A stretch of 64,000 bases of DNA. Source: Diphasiastrum complanatum. Taxonomy: Eukaryota; Streptophyta; Lycopodiopsida; Lycopodiales; Lycopodiaceae. The DNA lies in NCBI GenBank assembly GCA_029204225.1, contig MU831994.1, positions 28,839 to 92,838 on the forward strand. Direction: 5' to 3'. The position numbers and the translations under genes are program-made. Positions 19,833 through 43,055 of this stretch are shown here, piece by piece. The notes below the pieces were generated by a model. That model ran no database searches and was not told where the DNA came from. It saw only the letters and a program-made list of their open reading frames with translations. Every line of letters begins with the position of its first letter. Position 1 is the first letter of the stretch.

Positions 19833-20514
19833 TGTAAAAGTTACAGCAAATAAGGATCCTAAAACACTTGAAATGATGAGGGAAACAATAGATTATGATT
19901 TCATAAGATTAGCACAAGTTAAACCATCAAAATCCATCAAAAATCTATGCTTGAACCTCACTAAATGGCCCAAATCCTTGAAGAAGGCTTCACACGTGTG
20001 AAAGTACGGCCTCCCACAGTCTGAGTACTGTACACCAGACCTACATTCAATCCTATAATCATTATTAATCACAAGTACTCAAACAATTATGAACATAGAG
20101 AGCAATTGCACCATTATGAGAGAAAAAACATGAAATTGCTTGATTGATTTTGGTGAGATATCATCACCTATATATACATGATCCATCACGGTTTTGGGCA
20201 GGTATGAGTAGCCCTAAACCTATCCCTAATGCTAATTTTGGTGGATCTTTCATCCCTACCAGGTTAAGGTTGGAATCTTGGAGATCCCTCAACAATGCAA
20301 AAATTACCAAAAATAGCTCCTATTTTTTCTCCCTTGTATCTAAGCATAATTTGGACTCATTCCAAAGGTTCTAACACTTAGGTCTACTTGAGAACATCCT
20401 TGTGAATGGAATCCTATGCTATTTGGCACGTGTTACAAGCCACATCATGACCATTTAACTATTTACAAGTCATATGACCAAAACTAGTCAAGCTAGAATT
20501 GTGAATTTTTAACA
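19833..20514 (-). repeat. 3' LTR of copia element E (family 3)
   Basis: The 682-bp LTR runs from TGTAAAAG to TTTAACA on the plus strand. The palindrome TTCACACGTGTGAA is at 19989-20002 and a TATATATA string at 20169-20176 is placed as a promoter for minus-strand transcription. The right edge abuts GA-rich sequence (polypurine tract on the minus strand). It is highly similar to the second LTR, with scattered substitutions, indicating moderate age. Confidence 0.9.
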
Positions 20515-21128
20515 CTCCTCCTCACTATCTAGCTTGGTTCAATCATTGCTTTACTAATCACTCCAAGTGATGATCTGAACTTCATAAAAGGTGTCTTTTG
20601 AAGTGGTTTAGTAAGTAGATCAGCTACACATTCATTGCTTGGAACATGCTCCAAAGCAATCTCCTTGGCTTGCACCATTTCTCTCACAAAGTGATGGCAT
20701 ATCTCAATGTGCTTAGATCTTGCATGGAAGATTGGGTTAGATGCAAGGTGTTGGGCTGATATATTGTCATTGTAGATAATTGGTCAGACTTTGTAGCCCT
20801 TGCTTGAGCTTGCATATCCAAGCATGATCCCTCTTGTGGAAGATGGATCCTCCTTGGTTCTTGTTTCCAATGGCACATGCACATAACATATACACCCAAA
20901 AACTTTCAAGTGATTAAGATTGGGTTTCTTTCCATACAACATCTCATAAGGAGTTTTGCCTTCAATTGCTTTGCAAGACACCCTATTCATCAAGTAGTTT
21001 GCACATACAAGAGACTCACCCCAAAAGGATTTGGGCAAACAAGCATCTCATCTTAAAGCCTTAGAACATTCACATAATGTTCTATTCCTTAGCAACTCCA
21101 TTTTGTTGAGGAGTGTAAGGACAAGAAG
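20515..21128 (-). pseudogene. Internal remnant of element E: RNase H tail joined to integrase piece
   Basis: From right to left on the minus strand, 21110-20790 encodes the part of copia integrase after the TPQQNG motif, with the PKSFWGE motif and the conserved YGKKPN and GYxxxxKGYK-type motifs. At about 20770-20780 this is joined directly to the RNase H end (NDNISAQ-type and SKHIEI-type residues, then the C-terminal conserved LLTKPL segment near 20620). The whole RT is deleted at this junction. Confidence 0.85.
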
Positions 21129-21786
21129 TGTAAAAACACTTGAAATGATGAGGGAAACAATAGATTATGATTTCATAAGATTAGCACAAGTTGAACCATC
21201 AAAATCCATCAAAAATCTATGCTTGAACCTTACTAAATGGCCCAAATCCTTGAAGAAGGCTTCACACGTGTGAAAGTATGGCCTCCCACAGTCTGAGTAC
21301 TGTACACCAGACCTACATTCAATCCTATAATCATTAGTAATCACAAGTACTCAAACAATTATGAACATAGAGAGCAATTGCACCATTATGAGAGAAAAAA
21401 CATGAAATTGCTTGATTGATTTTGGTGAGATATCATCACCTATATATACATGATCCATCACGGTTTTGGGCAGGTATGAGTAGCCCTAAACCTATCCCTA
21501 ATGCTAATTTTGGTGGATCTTGCATCCCTACCAAGTTAAGGTTGGAATCTTGGGGATCCCTCAACAATGCAAAAATTACCAAAAATAGCTCCTATTTTTT
21601 CTCCCTTGTATCTAAGCATAATTTGGACTCATTCCAAAGGTTCTAACACTTAGGTCTACTTGAGAACATCCTTATGAATGGAATCCTATGCTATTTGGCA
21701 CGTGCGACAAGCCACATCATGACCATCTAACTATTTACAAGTCATATGACCAAAACTAGTCAAGCTAGAATTGTGAATTTTTAACA
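21129..21786 (-). repeat. 5' LTR of copia element E (family 3)
   Basis: The 658-bp copy is highly similar to the left LTR. It has the same palindrome at 21261-21274. Its left end lacks about 24 bp present in the other LTR after TGTA, and integrase sequence abuts it directly, so the deletion that removed gag probably ended here. Its right end TTTAACA meets the target duplication CTTGG. Confidence 0.9.
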
Positions 21787-22260
21787 CTTGGGCTTCGTCT
21801 TCTTGCAAATGTTTAATCCATTGCCTCATATCTTGATATTTCTTTTTTCCTGCTTTGAGATTCGGATACACCCCTGATGCAGTAGGTATATCTGTAGTTG
21901 GTGCAGATTCAGCAGATACTAGAACTTCTTTATGTTTCTAACTTTGGTAACAACCATCAAAGGTATAGCTTGTTCAAATTGAACTACTGGCCTTTTCTTG
22001 ATTGTAATCATATTCACTCGAGCAATAATCGGTGGTGGTTTGGGTCTTGCAGGACATTCTTTATAACAATGTCCATAATTACATTATCTATAGAATGGTA
22101 TAAACTTCCATTTATTTGGACATTAAGCAACTCTGTGGTTCTCTCCGCATTCAAAGCATCCAAGTGGCACTCTAGACCATTGTCTAGCTGCTTGTTGTTG
22201 CGTGACAAGATGTAGGGTCGAAGATCTCGTGTCATAGTAGCCCTCCCGCCTTCAACAAGG

Positions 22261-22950
22261 GTTAGAACAGTAGATAGGTGCCTAACTATGAATAGATGCT
22301 ACTTTTACATAGTTCTCAAAATGACTTTCTTGGCAATATGACAACTGATATTTTAGGAAACCTTCGCCCAACTTACTAATTATCAAAATTAGTAAGTGGA
22401 ACTGACACAGACTTTGGTGAAAGTTTAGGTGAAGGGTATTCTCAGAGAACTGATATTTTTGCAGAAAAGTATAATTTTTCACAAAAGATTACCAACAACT
22501 AGATGAACTATCACTTTGGCCTTCTGATGATTTTTTTGATGTTTCTGCAAATCTGTTGGGAATAAATCCTCGACGTTCAATCTGAAGAATATGTGAATGA
22601 AACCTAAGCTTTTTAAAATTCGGCAAAGGTTTCTTATCAGAGGATAAAAAGTTATCACATCTGATGACGATTTTATCTCCTTTTTTGCTCGAATTCGGTA
22701 GAATTGACCAATTTTTGTTTTTTTTTTTTTAATTCTCAGATCCAAATGGATCTTAAGAATGGTGATCTGAATAGCTTCCCCTGTTCAATAATCAGATTAG
22801 ATTTTAAACTAGAAAATCCCCTCAAATCAAGCAAAATCACTTCCAATCTAACCCTAAAATGCAATTTTAACCCTATGCATGCCATGACAAGATGCCTAAT
22901 GCAAGGTAACCAACCAACAAACATGCTGCAAACTGAAAAATTGGAGTAGC
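22261..22950 (-). other. Leader region of gypsy element G, no gene
   Basis: This stretch lies between the primer site at 22951-22968 and the gag remnant. It has no recognisable protein. It contains a T11 run near 22720 and would be the transcribed leader of element G together with deleted gag sequence. Confidence 0.45.
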
Positions 22951-22968
22951 TCCCTGGCAATGGCACCA
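22951..22968 (-). promoter_or_regulatory. Primer-binding site of gypsy element G (tRNA-Asp type)
   Basis: The minus strand reads TGGTGCCATTGCCAGGGA, four bases after the LTR end. Gypsy elements of the Tat/Athila group commonly have TGGCGCCGTTGCCGGGGA here, which pairs with tRNA-Asp. The three differences are transitions of C or G at CpG sites, the decay expected after methylation. Confidence 0.75.
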
Positions 22969-22972
22969 AAAT

Positions 22973-23610
22973 TGTTGTGGGTTTCCTTCCTAGCCTACAA
23001 CCCAAGACCCACCAATCTAGCATCAAGGAGATGAAGTTAGTTGTCACGCGTAGGTTCGTTCCCATGAGAGTGATAACATATTTCAGAATTCAGCATAAAT
23101 GGAAGATCCACATCTAACTCTAACATCCATTAACCCTAAGCGTTAATACTACAACCATTAACACTACATTCCACAATGAGGATAGCTTACTCTTTCTCTC
23201 TCTCCCTTCCTCTCTCACAAAAAGTATAAGAAATAACAATTCCAATAATAATTAGATCCAACAATCAGCAAATATAGCAAAAGCATGAGAGATGGAGAAA
23301 AAATGATAAAGAGCAAGGACATTCACAAATCCATTCCATAAGAGAACCAATTTGCTTGTATTGAAATGAGGATATAAACATGTGTAGCAAACTCGGGTTG
23401 GCCCCTTTTTATAGTTGAAAGAGTGGGAACCATTCCAAAATTGGAGTAAACCAATTTGAATTTGAATTTGAACCAATTTTGGTGGGAGTCCCAACTTTAT
23501 TCACTAACTTGACATTTAGGCCTACGACATTAAAAAGATGTAGGGTGCCAAATCCCTCTCAATTACTAACTAGGGTTAGGGTTGCCTTGGGATCCGCAAA
23601 CCCTCCAACA
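22973..23610 (-). repeat. Probable 5' LTR of gypsy element G
   Basis: Plus-strand ends are TGTTG at 22973 and CAACA at 23610. On the minus strand a strong TATA box, CTATAAAAAGGGG, lies at about 23402-23414, roughly 200 bp into the LTR, which fits U3/R architecture. The left end is four bases from the primer site. The right end is chosen from the inverted repeat; no second LTR copy was seen to confirm it. Confidence 0.65.
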
Positions 23611-25530
23611 ATCATATGAGGGCCTAGACCTATAATTGGACATAGGAGCACTTGCATGGTGTTTGACTGCTATAATGCAAGAATAGGAGGTCAATAACTT
23701 AATATAGGTTGCATGGGGATTCTAAGGAGAATATTTTCTCCTCTTGGAGAGAATACATACCATGGAAACTCGCCCATCTCCCTATTGGATTTTTTGATCC
23801 TTGAGCTAGGATTCCTCTCCTCTCTTGCATTCATTCATTATGTCAAGTGGTTAGGGTATTGACTAGCCATTTCATGTTGGTTGGGTGATTTTGCTCCACA
23901 GGTGTTCTTTGGTTGTTTGCAACAAGATCTAGTCCGATCTTCACAAGGCGATCCTTACACTTCTAGCCATTGAATTCCCTCATGCTCCTTAAGCGTTACA
24001 AAGAATACCAATCCACATAACACCCAATGAACGATAGTTTGTACAATACTATCTGAAATGCCTCATGAATATTCAATGAGCCAAAGGGAACATTTAGAAT
24101 TACAATCTAACTGAAACCCATACAGTCATTGATATTCAATATCTATTTTAGAATTAGTAAAAAGAACTTAATTCTTTTATGGGTTAGAGGTTCTCTTGGT
24201 TGTCTCAATCATTATAAAGAAACACTCTATAATGCCACAAAAAAAGAATCCAAATTACTAGATTTCTGTATGGAACCCATTCCATTTGTTTTCACTTGCA
24301 ATTTTGGGATTTGATCCAAATCTAATTGCAAAACAGAGATGTTCCATAAATGGATTATCTGACTGCCAAAGCTAAAATCCCAATTGTATTCTCACTTGCT
24401 ATCACTTATACTTCAGGAATTGAAAAATAAATTTAATAATTGGATCACTTGGTCAACCAATCATCTAACCCTCAGGCTTCATCTCTTTTCCCCCTTCCGA
24501 AATGTGGTTCAAGATAAAAGCCCCAAATTTGGCTAGGAAAGGGATCAATTTGGAATCAATAGTACTTTTAACTACTAATCAACTAGACATATTTGATTGT
24601 TCATTAGTTAAGTGCCGCACTCAACTACTGAAAAATTCACGAATAGATAGGCAAAAAACATTCTAACCAAATTCGTATTATTCTTGGTCTTTATTAATCT
24701 CAAAAAACAAGAAATGCTCCCAACAATTGACGAATTCCAAAATCTTCAACCAAAAGTGAAAGGTACTGTGATCTTATAAAACTGACTGATCTTAATTAGT
24801 AAGGTCATTCACTTTAAGCAGTTTCTCTTAATCAATAAGCAATGAGTTTGAACAAATCCAAAACATCCATGGTTCGTTCAAAAAATTTACATAAACTGGG
24901 ATTTTCCAATTCCGATTGATATGGACCAAAATTGTGAAAATTGATCTAAAGCATCGACTTGGCAGTTTTGCCATCTCATTTTGAAAGTATTTCGAAACAT
25001 CCGGCATGCATCAGACATGACATGTAGTGACTTTTAAAAGACATCAAAATTATATGTAAATTGACCAGAAACTGGGAAATCAGCTTTTTGAACTAGAATT
25101 CTTAAAAATAGCTTCATGTATGAAATTTCTCTGATCAATCTATTAATCCCTCATGTACCATGCATCCAATCATGCATACAGCTCTATCCATGCAAAAAAA
25201 AATACTAAACTGAGTTTCATGCATGCATGCATCAGAACAATTCGGAAAATTTTCAAAAATTGTCAAACTTTCGATAGCCATAACTTTCTCTACAGGACAC
25301 CAAATTGGTCACTATAAAGCACACTATGGAGGGAGAGTAGTTCTACAAGACACCTGCCACATTACCTTGGCACATAGACTTCACACGTGCGAGTTGTAAT
25401 TGATCCAGATTCAAGTAGGAGAGCGCACTTCTACAAGGTGATTTCATTAAAACTCCATTTTCAGCCCAATAAGCATCCAATCAGAGGCGTCATCACACAA
25501 AACTGTTTGCCCATTTAACCACCGGATTAT
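23611..25530. other. AT-rich stretch without a gene
   Basis: No open frame with recognisable content. A CACGTG core in TCACACGTGCGA lies at 25384-25389 near the right end. The stretch lies between the LTR of element G and the gag of element H and may contain the 5' LTR of H, but I could not define its ends. Confidence 0.5.
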
Positions 25531-25539
25531 TCAGCAAAA

Positions 25540-26640
25540 GAGGGCTCAATACCAGACCTCTTATCCTTATTATCAGGGAGCACCTAATGGGACACCGCAA
25601 TTTGGAGCACCAATGAACCAACAATGCATGGCATTACCAACACCATCAGGGCCAGCTAACAATCAAGTGGCTCAAGTGAACCTGATAGCAGCAGAGCATG
25701 ACGTTCCACCCCAACCTGAGTCACAGTACTGGTACATGCCTAATGAGCCAACAAGTGTTTTGCTACGTACGCCACCCAACCTCAATGCCAAACTGGAAGA
25801 ATTTATGACTGCTATGGATGCGGAGAAGGGCATAGAATCGTCGAATGTCCCCATAACAACATGAACATACCGTATTCAACAACAACTCTAGAGCTGTCAC
25901 AATAATCCCCTATTTTCCAGGTTCTAGTGCTAGCAGTCACGCGAGCACATAAATGGAAGGGGGTGGCACCATCACCACCACCATCAGTATCAATGGCATA
26001 ATATCAACCTTTGGCAGTAGGTCCATATCCTAATGCCAAGGAAGAAGGATGGCAATATCAAAGAACACGCCATTGGATACAAGAAGCCCGTGTAGAGGAA
26101 GCTGCTTAACCCGTGACCTCAGAAATGCCAACACCACCAGTAGGTTCGCCAACAAGAACTGATCTTAACAACTGTTTACACCATCAGGAAATACCCTTCC
26201 AAACAGTGGAGCTTGATGTTCCACAGACGGAACTGCTCACAAGTCTATTGAATAGCAGAATAAACTTATCCCTTGGAGAGTTTCTACGAGTTGCGCCACA
26301 AGCAAAGAACGTTCTTATTGAATGGTTGAACTCAGAACCTATACCAGCATCAAAAGAACCCTTGTACTGTGTCAGTTACGAGGGAACAAGTAACGTCCTC
26401 AACATTGGAGCAATGTGGGAGAGTGAGCAACACAAGATCACCCTGCCAATCAAGCACAACTGATACGAGGATGAAGCAATAGTGGTAGATAGAGGATCCG
26501 GTGTCAACTTGATCTCCACTACCTTATATTAGAAATGGAATTTACAAGGATTGAAGCCAGACCAAAAGGTGTAGTTGTAGATATCTCAATGAAGATAGCG
26601 GAGTACAATTTGTGGTCACCTTCGTAGTGATGGAAATTCC
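25540..26640 (+). pseudogene. Gypsy element H: gag C-terminus and protease fragment
   Basis: A Gln/Pro/Asn-rich gag end (25540-25800) leads, after a frame change, to a clean zinc knuckle CYGCGEGHRIVEC at 25810-25848. A 116-residue frame (26113-26460) covers the linker before protease and includes SLGEFLRVAPQAKNVL. After a stop the same frame continues with the protease active site, reading Asp-Arg-Gly-Ser-Gly at 26488-26502 where family members have Asp-Thr/Ser-Gly, so the catalytic triad is damaged. More stops follow. The homologous linker in element G shows these are related gypsy elements. Confidence 0.75.
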
Positions 26641-26654
26641 AGAGTCTCCTCCCT

Positions 26655-27140
26655 TGTAAAAAAATCAGATCCAAAACATACTTGATGGATCACCAAGATC
26701 TTAGCCAAATTTGGATGCACAACTAGAAATACCTAAAAGATAGAAATCACTACTTTATGCATGCCAGAACTTAGAAATGCATAAAGATCTGATCATAAAA
26801 ACTTAAATACGGTAAGATATTGTCCTTGTCCATACAACAGAGAGCCTACTGTCCTTCACACGTGTGGAAGCAAGATCAATCATAAAATCAACATTCTACA
26901 CATAGAAAACCAAGATATCAAGAGAAATACACATGAGATGGACATAGGATCAGAAGAGATGAATTCTCCACATCAAAAGAGAGTACAATGATAGGCTCTC
27001 CATGCTACTGCTATTTATAGCTACTCAAATGTCATTTGACCACTTGCCCCAAACTTGTCCTAAATGGTAATTTCTTGGTATCTCACCAAATGACCTAGAA
27101 ATTCTAGTCTAGATGCAATGTATGAAAATTAGCCAATTAG
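26655..27140 (-). repeat. Probable LTR remnant nested in gypsy element H
   Basis: This gene-free block separates the protease from the integrase end of element H. It begins TGTAAAAAAATC, carries CTTCACACGTGTGG with a CACGTG core at 26859-26864, and has a CTATTTATAG string near 27010. In composition and palindrome it resembles the copia LTRs elsewhere in the window. The right end could not be fixed and no target duplication was found, so strand and limits are tentative. Confidence 0.4.
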
Positions 27141-27220
27141 GATGGGTCCAAACTCGACCTCATCCACTTATCTACTTGCCAAAAATAGTACAAGCACTAT
27201 TTAGGCATTTATTGCACACT

Positions 27221-27346
27221 CGCCGGATGGGTCCTTACAAGGTTATTGAAATTTTCGACAATGGATTTCTCCAACTAGCTGATGGACAAGGAAATTTGCT
27301 ACCGAAAAGAGTTAATGGCGCCAGTGTGAAGAAACACTACTTGTAG
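27221..27346 (+). pseudogene. Gypsy integrase C-terminal end (element H)
   Basis: The frame reads RMGPYKVIEIFDNG, then a short beta-rich segment and a conserved ending NGASVKKHYL before the stop. This matches the GPY/F module at the end of gypsy integrases, with the ending usually reading NG-x-x-LKKYY. RT, RNase H and the integrase core between it and the protease at 26500 are deleted. A 3' LTR should follow but could not be delimited. Confidence 0.75.
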
Positions 27347-28320
27347 ATATATTTTTTATTATTTTGTTTTTTGTTTTTATTATATTTTATTTTTAGCTAT
27401 CTATTTTAACAATTTATTTTAATTAGTCAGCTGATTATTTATTTAATTATCCATCTATTCAATGAATGTTTGTTAATTTTCTTTTCAAATGTTCGTTCTT
27501 TAGTTGTGCGATGTATCGATTGAGTTTTTACACTTCAAACATTCGAGAATATAGAAGAATATTCTATAGCATCGAATAGTCGAAGCCTGGATTCTATATT
27601 TATTTCATTGATTTGACGTAGGATTTCTAGTTAATGCATGATGGTGGACGTTTTCGTTTAGACACGTGTACTCATGGAACCTTGTGCCATCTTTATTACT
27701 CACTTTCCGTCCGTTTTGCTACTTACACCAATTTCCTTGTTATGTTCATTTTATCTCAATCTGGGATTAAGAAATTGAAAATACCATAATCTTGGAACAT
27801 TCCAAATTCCAAGCCTGCAGGTATCAGATGAGCAGACATACAACCAAAGTAGGTTTCATCTGACCCTAGATCAATGATAAAAAATGTGTAGGAGGAACCT
27901 TGAAATAGAAATCATCACTAAGGAGGAAACTGTGGACTTAATTTCCAACATGACACTTAAGTGATAGACTCAAAGAAGATTTTTGGCATAAAATATTGGC
28001 CCATGGAAGAAACTTCTCGGTGATTGGTTACACATTATTTTCTCGTGGGGGTTCAAGTACAATGTTAGCTCACTTTATGTGGTTTTTACATTGATTAAAA
28101 AAAATGAGACCCTTGAAGAAAATGGCTTTCTACAAAACTCCTTGTAGAAAAACAAAATTGAATCTCATTAAGGAGGAGATTATTTGTCAAGTTTTCAAAA
28201 GAAGAAGAAGAAACTTCCTGCTATTATAAAAAAAAAGATGGGAAAACCCATCGAAGTACAAAGAAAGTGTAAAGGCCATAAGGCGAATTGAGATACTGTA
28301 CATCAACTATCACAAAGCAA
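27347..28320. other. AT-rich stretch, possible gypsy 3' end
   Basis: The first 150 bases after the integrase stop are very T-rich and could be the 3' untranslated part of element H. Later sequence (27530-27600) has several TCGAATA/TTCGAGA strings. No gene was seen and no LTR ends were confirmed. Confidence 0.45.
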
Positions 28321-28329
28321 CAATCTCAC

Positions 28330-28850
28330 AAAGTAGCTATAAAAAGCCTACTGCTTGATGTAAGTCGCTAGCTAAGATAGTTGGAAGTTTAGGTAGTGCA
28401 GGAAGTTGTGAAGCAGACGTTCCTGCAACTACGGCACGTCAAAGTATTGCAAGTGCCTGAGTGCATTATAAAGTGGTAGAAACTCGTTGACGATAATAAG
28501 ACGTAATGATTAATAAAGATGAGGCACCACGTCCTTGGAGCTTCGCTACAAAACTTGCACAAGATGATAGAAAATCGTCGAATTTCTTATGAAGGCACCA
28601 TAAATTTCCAAGGCAAAATGAATAAAGTCTTCTCTAGGAGTGCGATGTGAATAATCTCGCTCTTTATCTCGAGTCGCATGAGAATCAGCAACACCTTGGG
28701 TAGTTGAAGCACACCGAAGGAGGTCTAGCCATGAAGGATCATCAACAACAACATCCCCACGTGGTGTGAATCCCCTCGTGCGAAAGAACAAGATCAACTC
28801 AACACCAAGGACACAGGCAAAATGCATAATGTGAAATAACTTGATATACT
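28330..28850 (-). pseudogene. Possible LINE-like protein fragment
   Basis: A minus-strand frame (28827-28546, 93 residues) contains a DVVVDDPS motif, a charged Lys-Glu-Arg-Asp segment and a phenylalanine-rich DFIHFALEIYG motif. After a frame change the reading continues (about 28620-28340) with FLSSCASFVAKLQGRG, a YYRQRVS segment and a RAVVAG segment. From memory this order resembles the region downstream of the reverse transcriptase in some plant LINE-like proteins. No RT core is seen, so the assignment is uncertain. Confidence 0.3.
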
Positions 28851-33600
<4,750 letters not shown>

Positions 33601-33616
33601 TCCAAAGGGGCATGTC

Positions 33617-33734
33617 TATAAGAACCAAAGGCCCACACCACATGTGACCTTCAAACTTCATGAAAAGTAGCATCACGCTTGGAAAGGCACCCTTCAACTT
33701 TCACTAATTTCTCTCTCTTCTCTCCCTCCTCTTT
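33617..33734 (+). promoter_or_regulatory. Candidate core promoter and pyrimidine patch of the ROP gene
   Basis: TATAAG at 33617-33622 is followed about 90 bp later by a pyrimidine-rich patch at 33708-33734, a common pair around plant transcription starts. The start codon of the ROP gene is 640 bp further on, leaving a long 5' leader with a GC-richer, GA-rich part at 33770-33900. The leader could contain an intron. All of this is inferred from sequence alone. Confidence 0.3.
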
Positions 33735-34351
33735 ATGCTATTATGCTTTGATGCACTCTTTCCACCAGCACAAAGAGAGCAACAAAAGGAGCAACAGCAG
33801 AAGCAGGAGGAAGGAGAAGGGTAGCAATCAGCCTCCCGCCACCCGCGCTCTCCTCTCTCTTTCCCTGTGTCTTCGTTTGGAGCAGAGAAGGGAGGGTTTG
33901 CAAGGTACAGGAGCGGGTAAGGCCTTGGTGGATGAGTTTGGAGACAATGCAATCAAATCTTCAGCTCGGCTGCCTTCCTCTTGCAGCAGCACCCATACCT
34001 GGGCAGCTAAAGCCTTCCACAAGTTAATCCCCCCTTTGTAATTGCTGCATTTGGGTAAAGCTCTCACCTTTGCCTCTTCCAGCAACCCTTGCATTCAAAT
34101 CTCTCACTCACTTTGCAACCCATTTGTGCATCAAGCTGCAGTCTTTGACAGCATAGATAGAGCTGCATCAGATCTATCTTCACCGGCCTGCAAAGGTATC
34201 CTTTTTACACAAGGTTTAGGGTAATTCCAGAGATGGGTTTGCATAAAAGATGCAACCTTCGTTGTTGGAATTGATTTGCGCTTCAGCAACTGATCTCTTA
34301 AACTGAGAAAAGAGCCACCTTGGGTCTTAAATTTTGAGGCTGATTAGGTAG

Positions 34352-43055
<8,704 letters not shown>

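Larger units (their letters stand above)
19833..21786 (-). mobile_element. Copia element E: two LTRs around a 614-bp internal remnant
   Basis: Two LTRs in the same orientation (19833-20514 and 21129-21786) flank a short interior, and the whole unit is bounded by a perfect 5-bp target duplication CTTGG (19828-19832 and 21787-21791). The interior keeps only the RNase H tail with polypurine tract next to the left LTR and an integrase piece next to the right LTR; gag, protease, RT and most of integrase are gone. It interrupts the gag-like reading of gypsy element G, whose frame resumes on both sides. Confidence 0.9.
19625..22260 (-). pseudogene. Gag remnant of gypsy element G with two zinc knuckles
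   Basis: On the minus strand, ignoring the nested element E, a gag-like reading runs from about 22240 to 19625. A C-X2-C-X4-H-X4-C zinc knuckle lies at 22158-22120 with one internal stop, and a second, shortened one at 22083-22054 lacks one Cys. Left of element E, the segment near 19625-19700 resembles the region before protease in element H (motif with FxxxVPxAKxVL). Two knuckles followed by such a linker are typical of some Ty3/gypsy gag proteins. Stops and frameshifts make it a pseudogene. The N-terminal gag portion appears deleted. Confidence 0.65.

Noticed and set aside
26655-27140. Complete solo LTR with target duplication in element H
   Set aside because: The right end could not be identified and no matching flanking repeat was found, so only a probable LTR remnant is reported.
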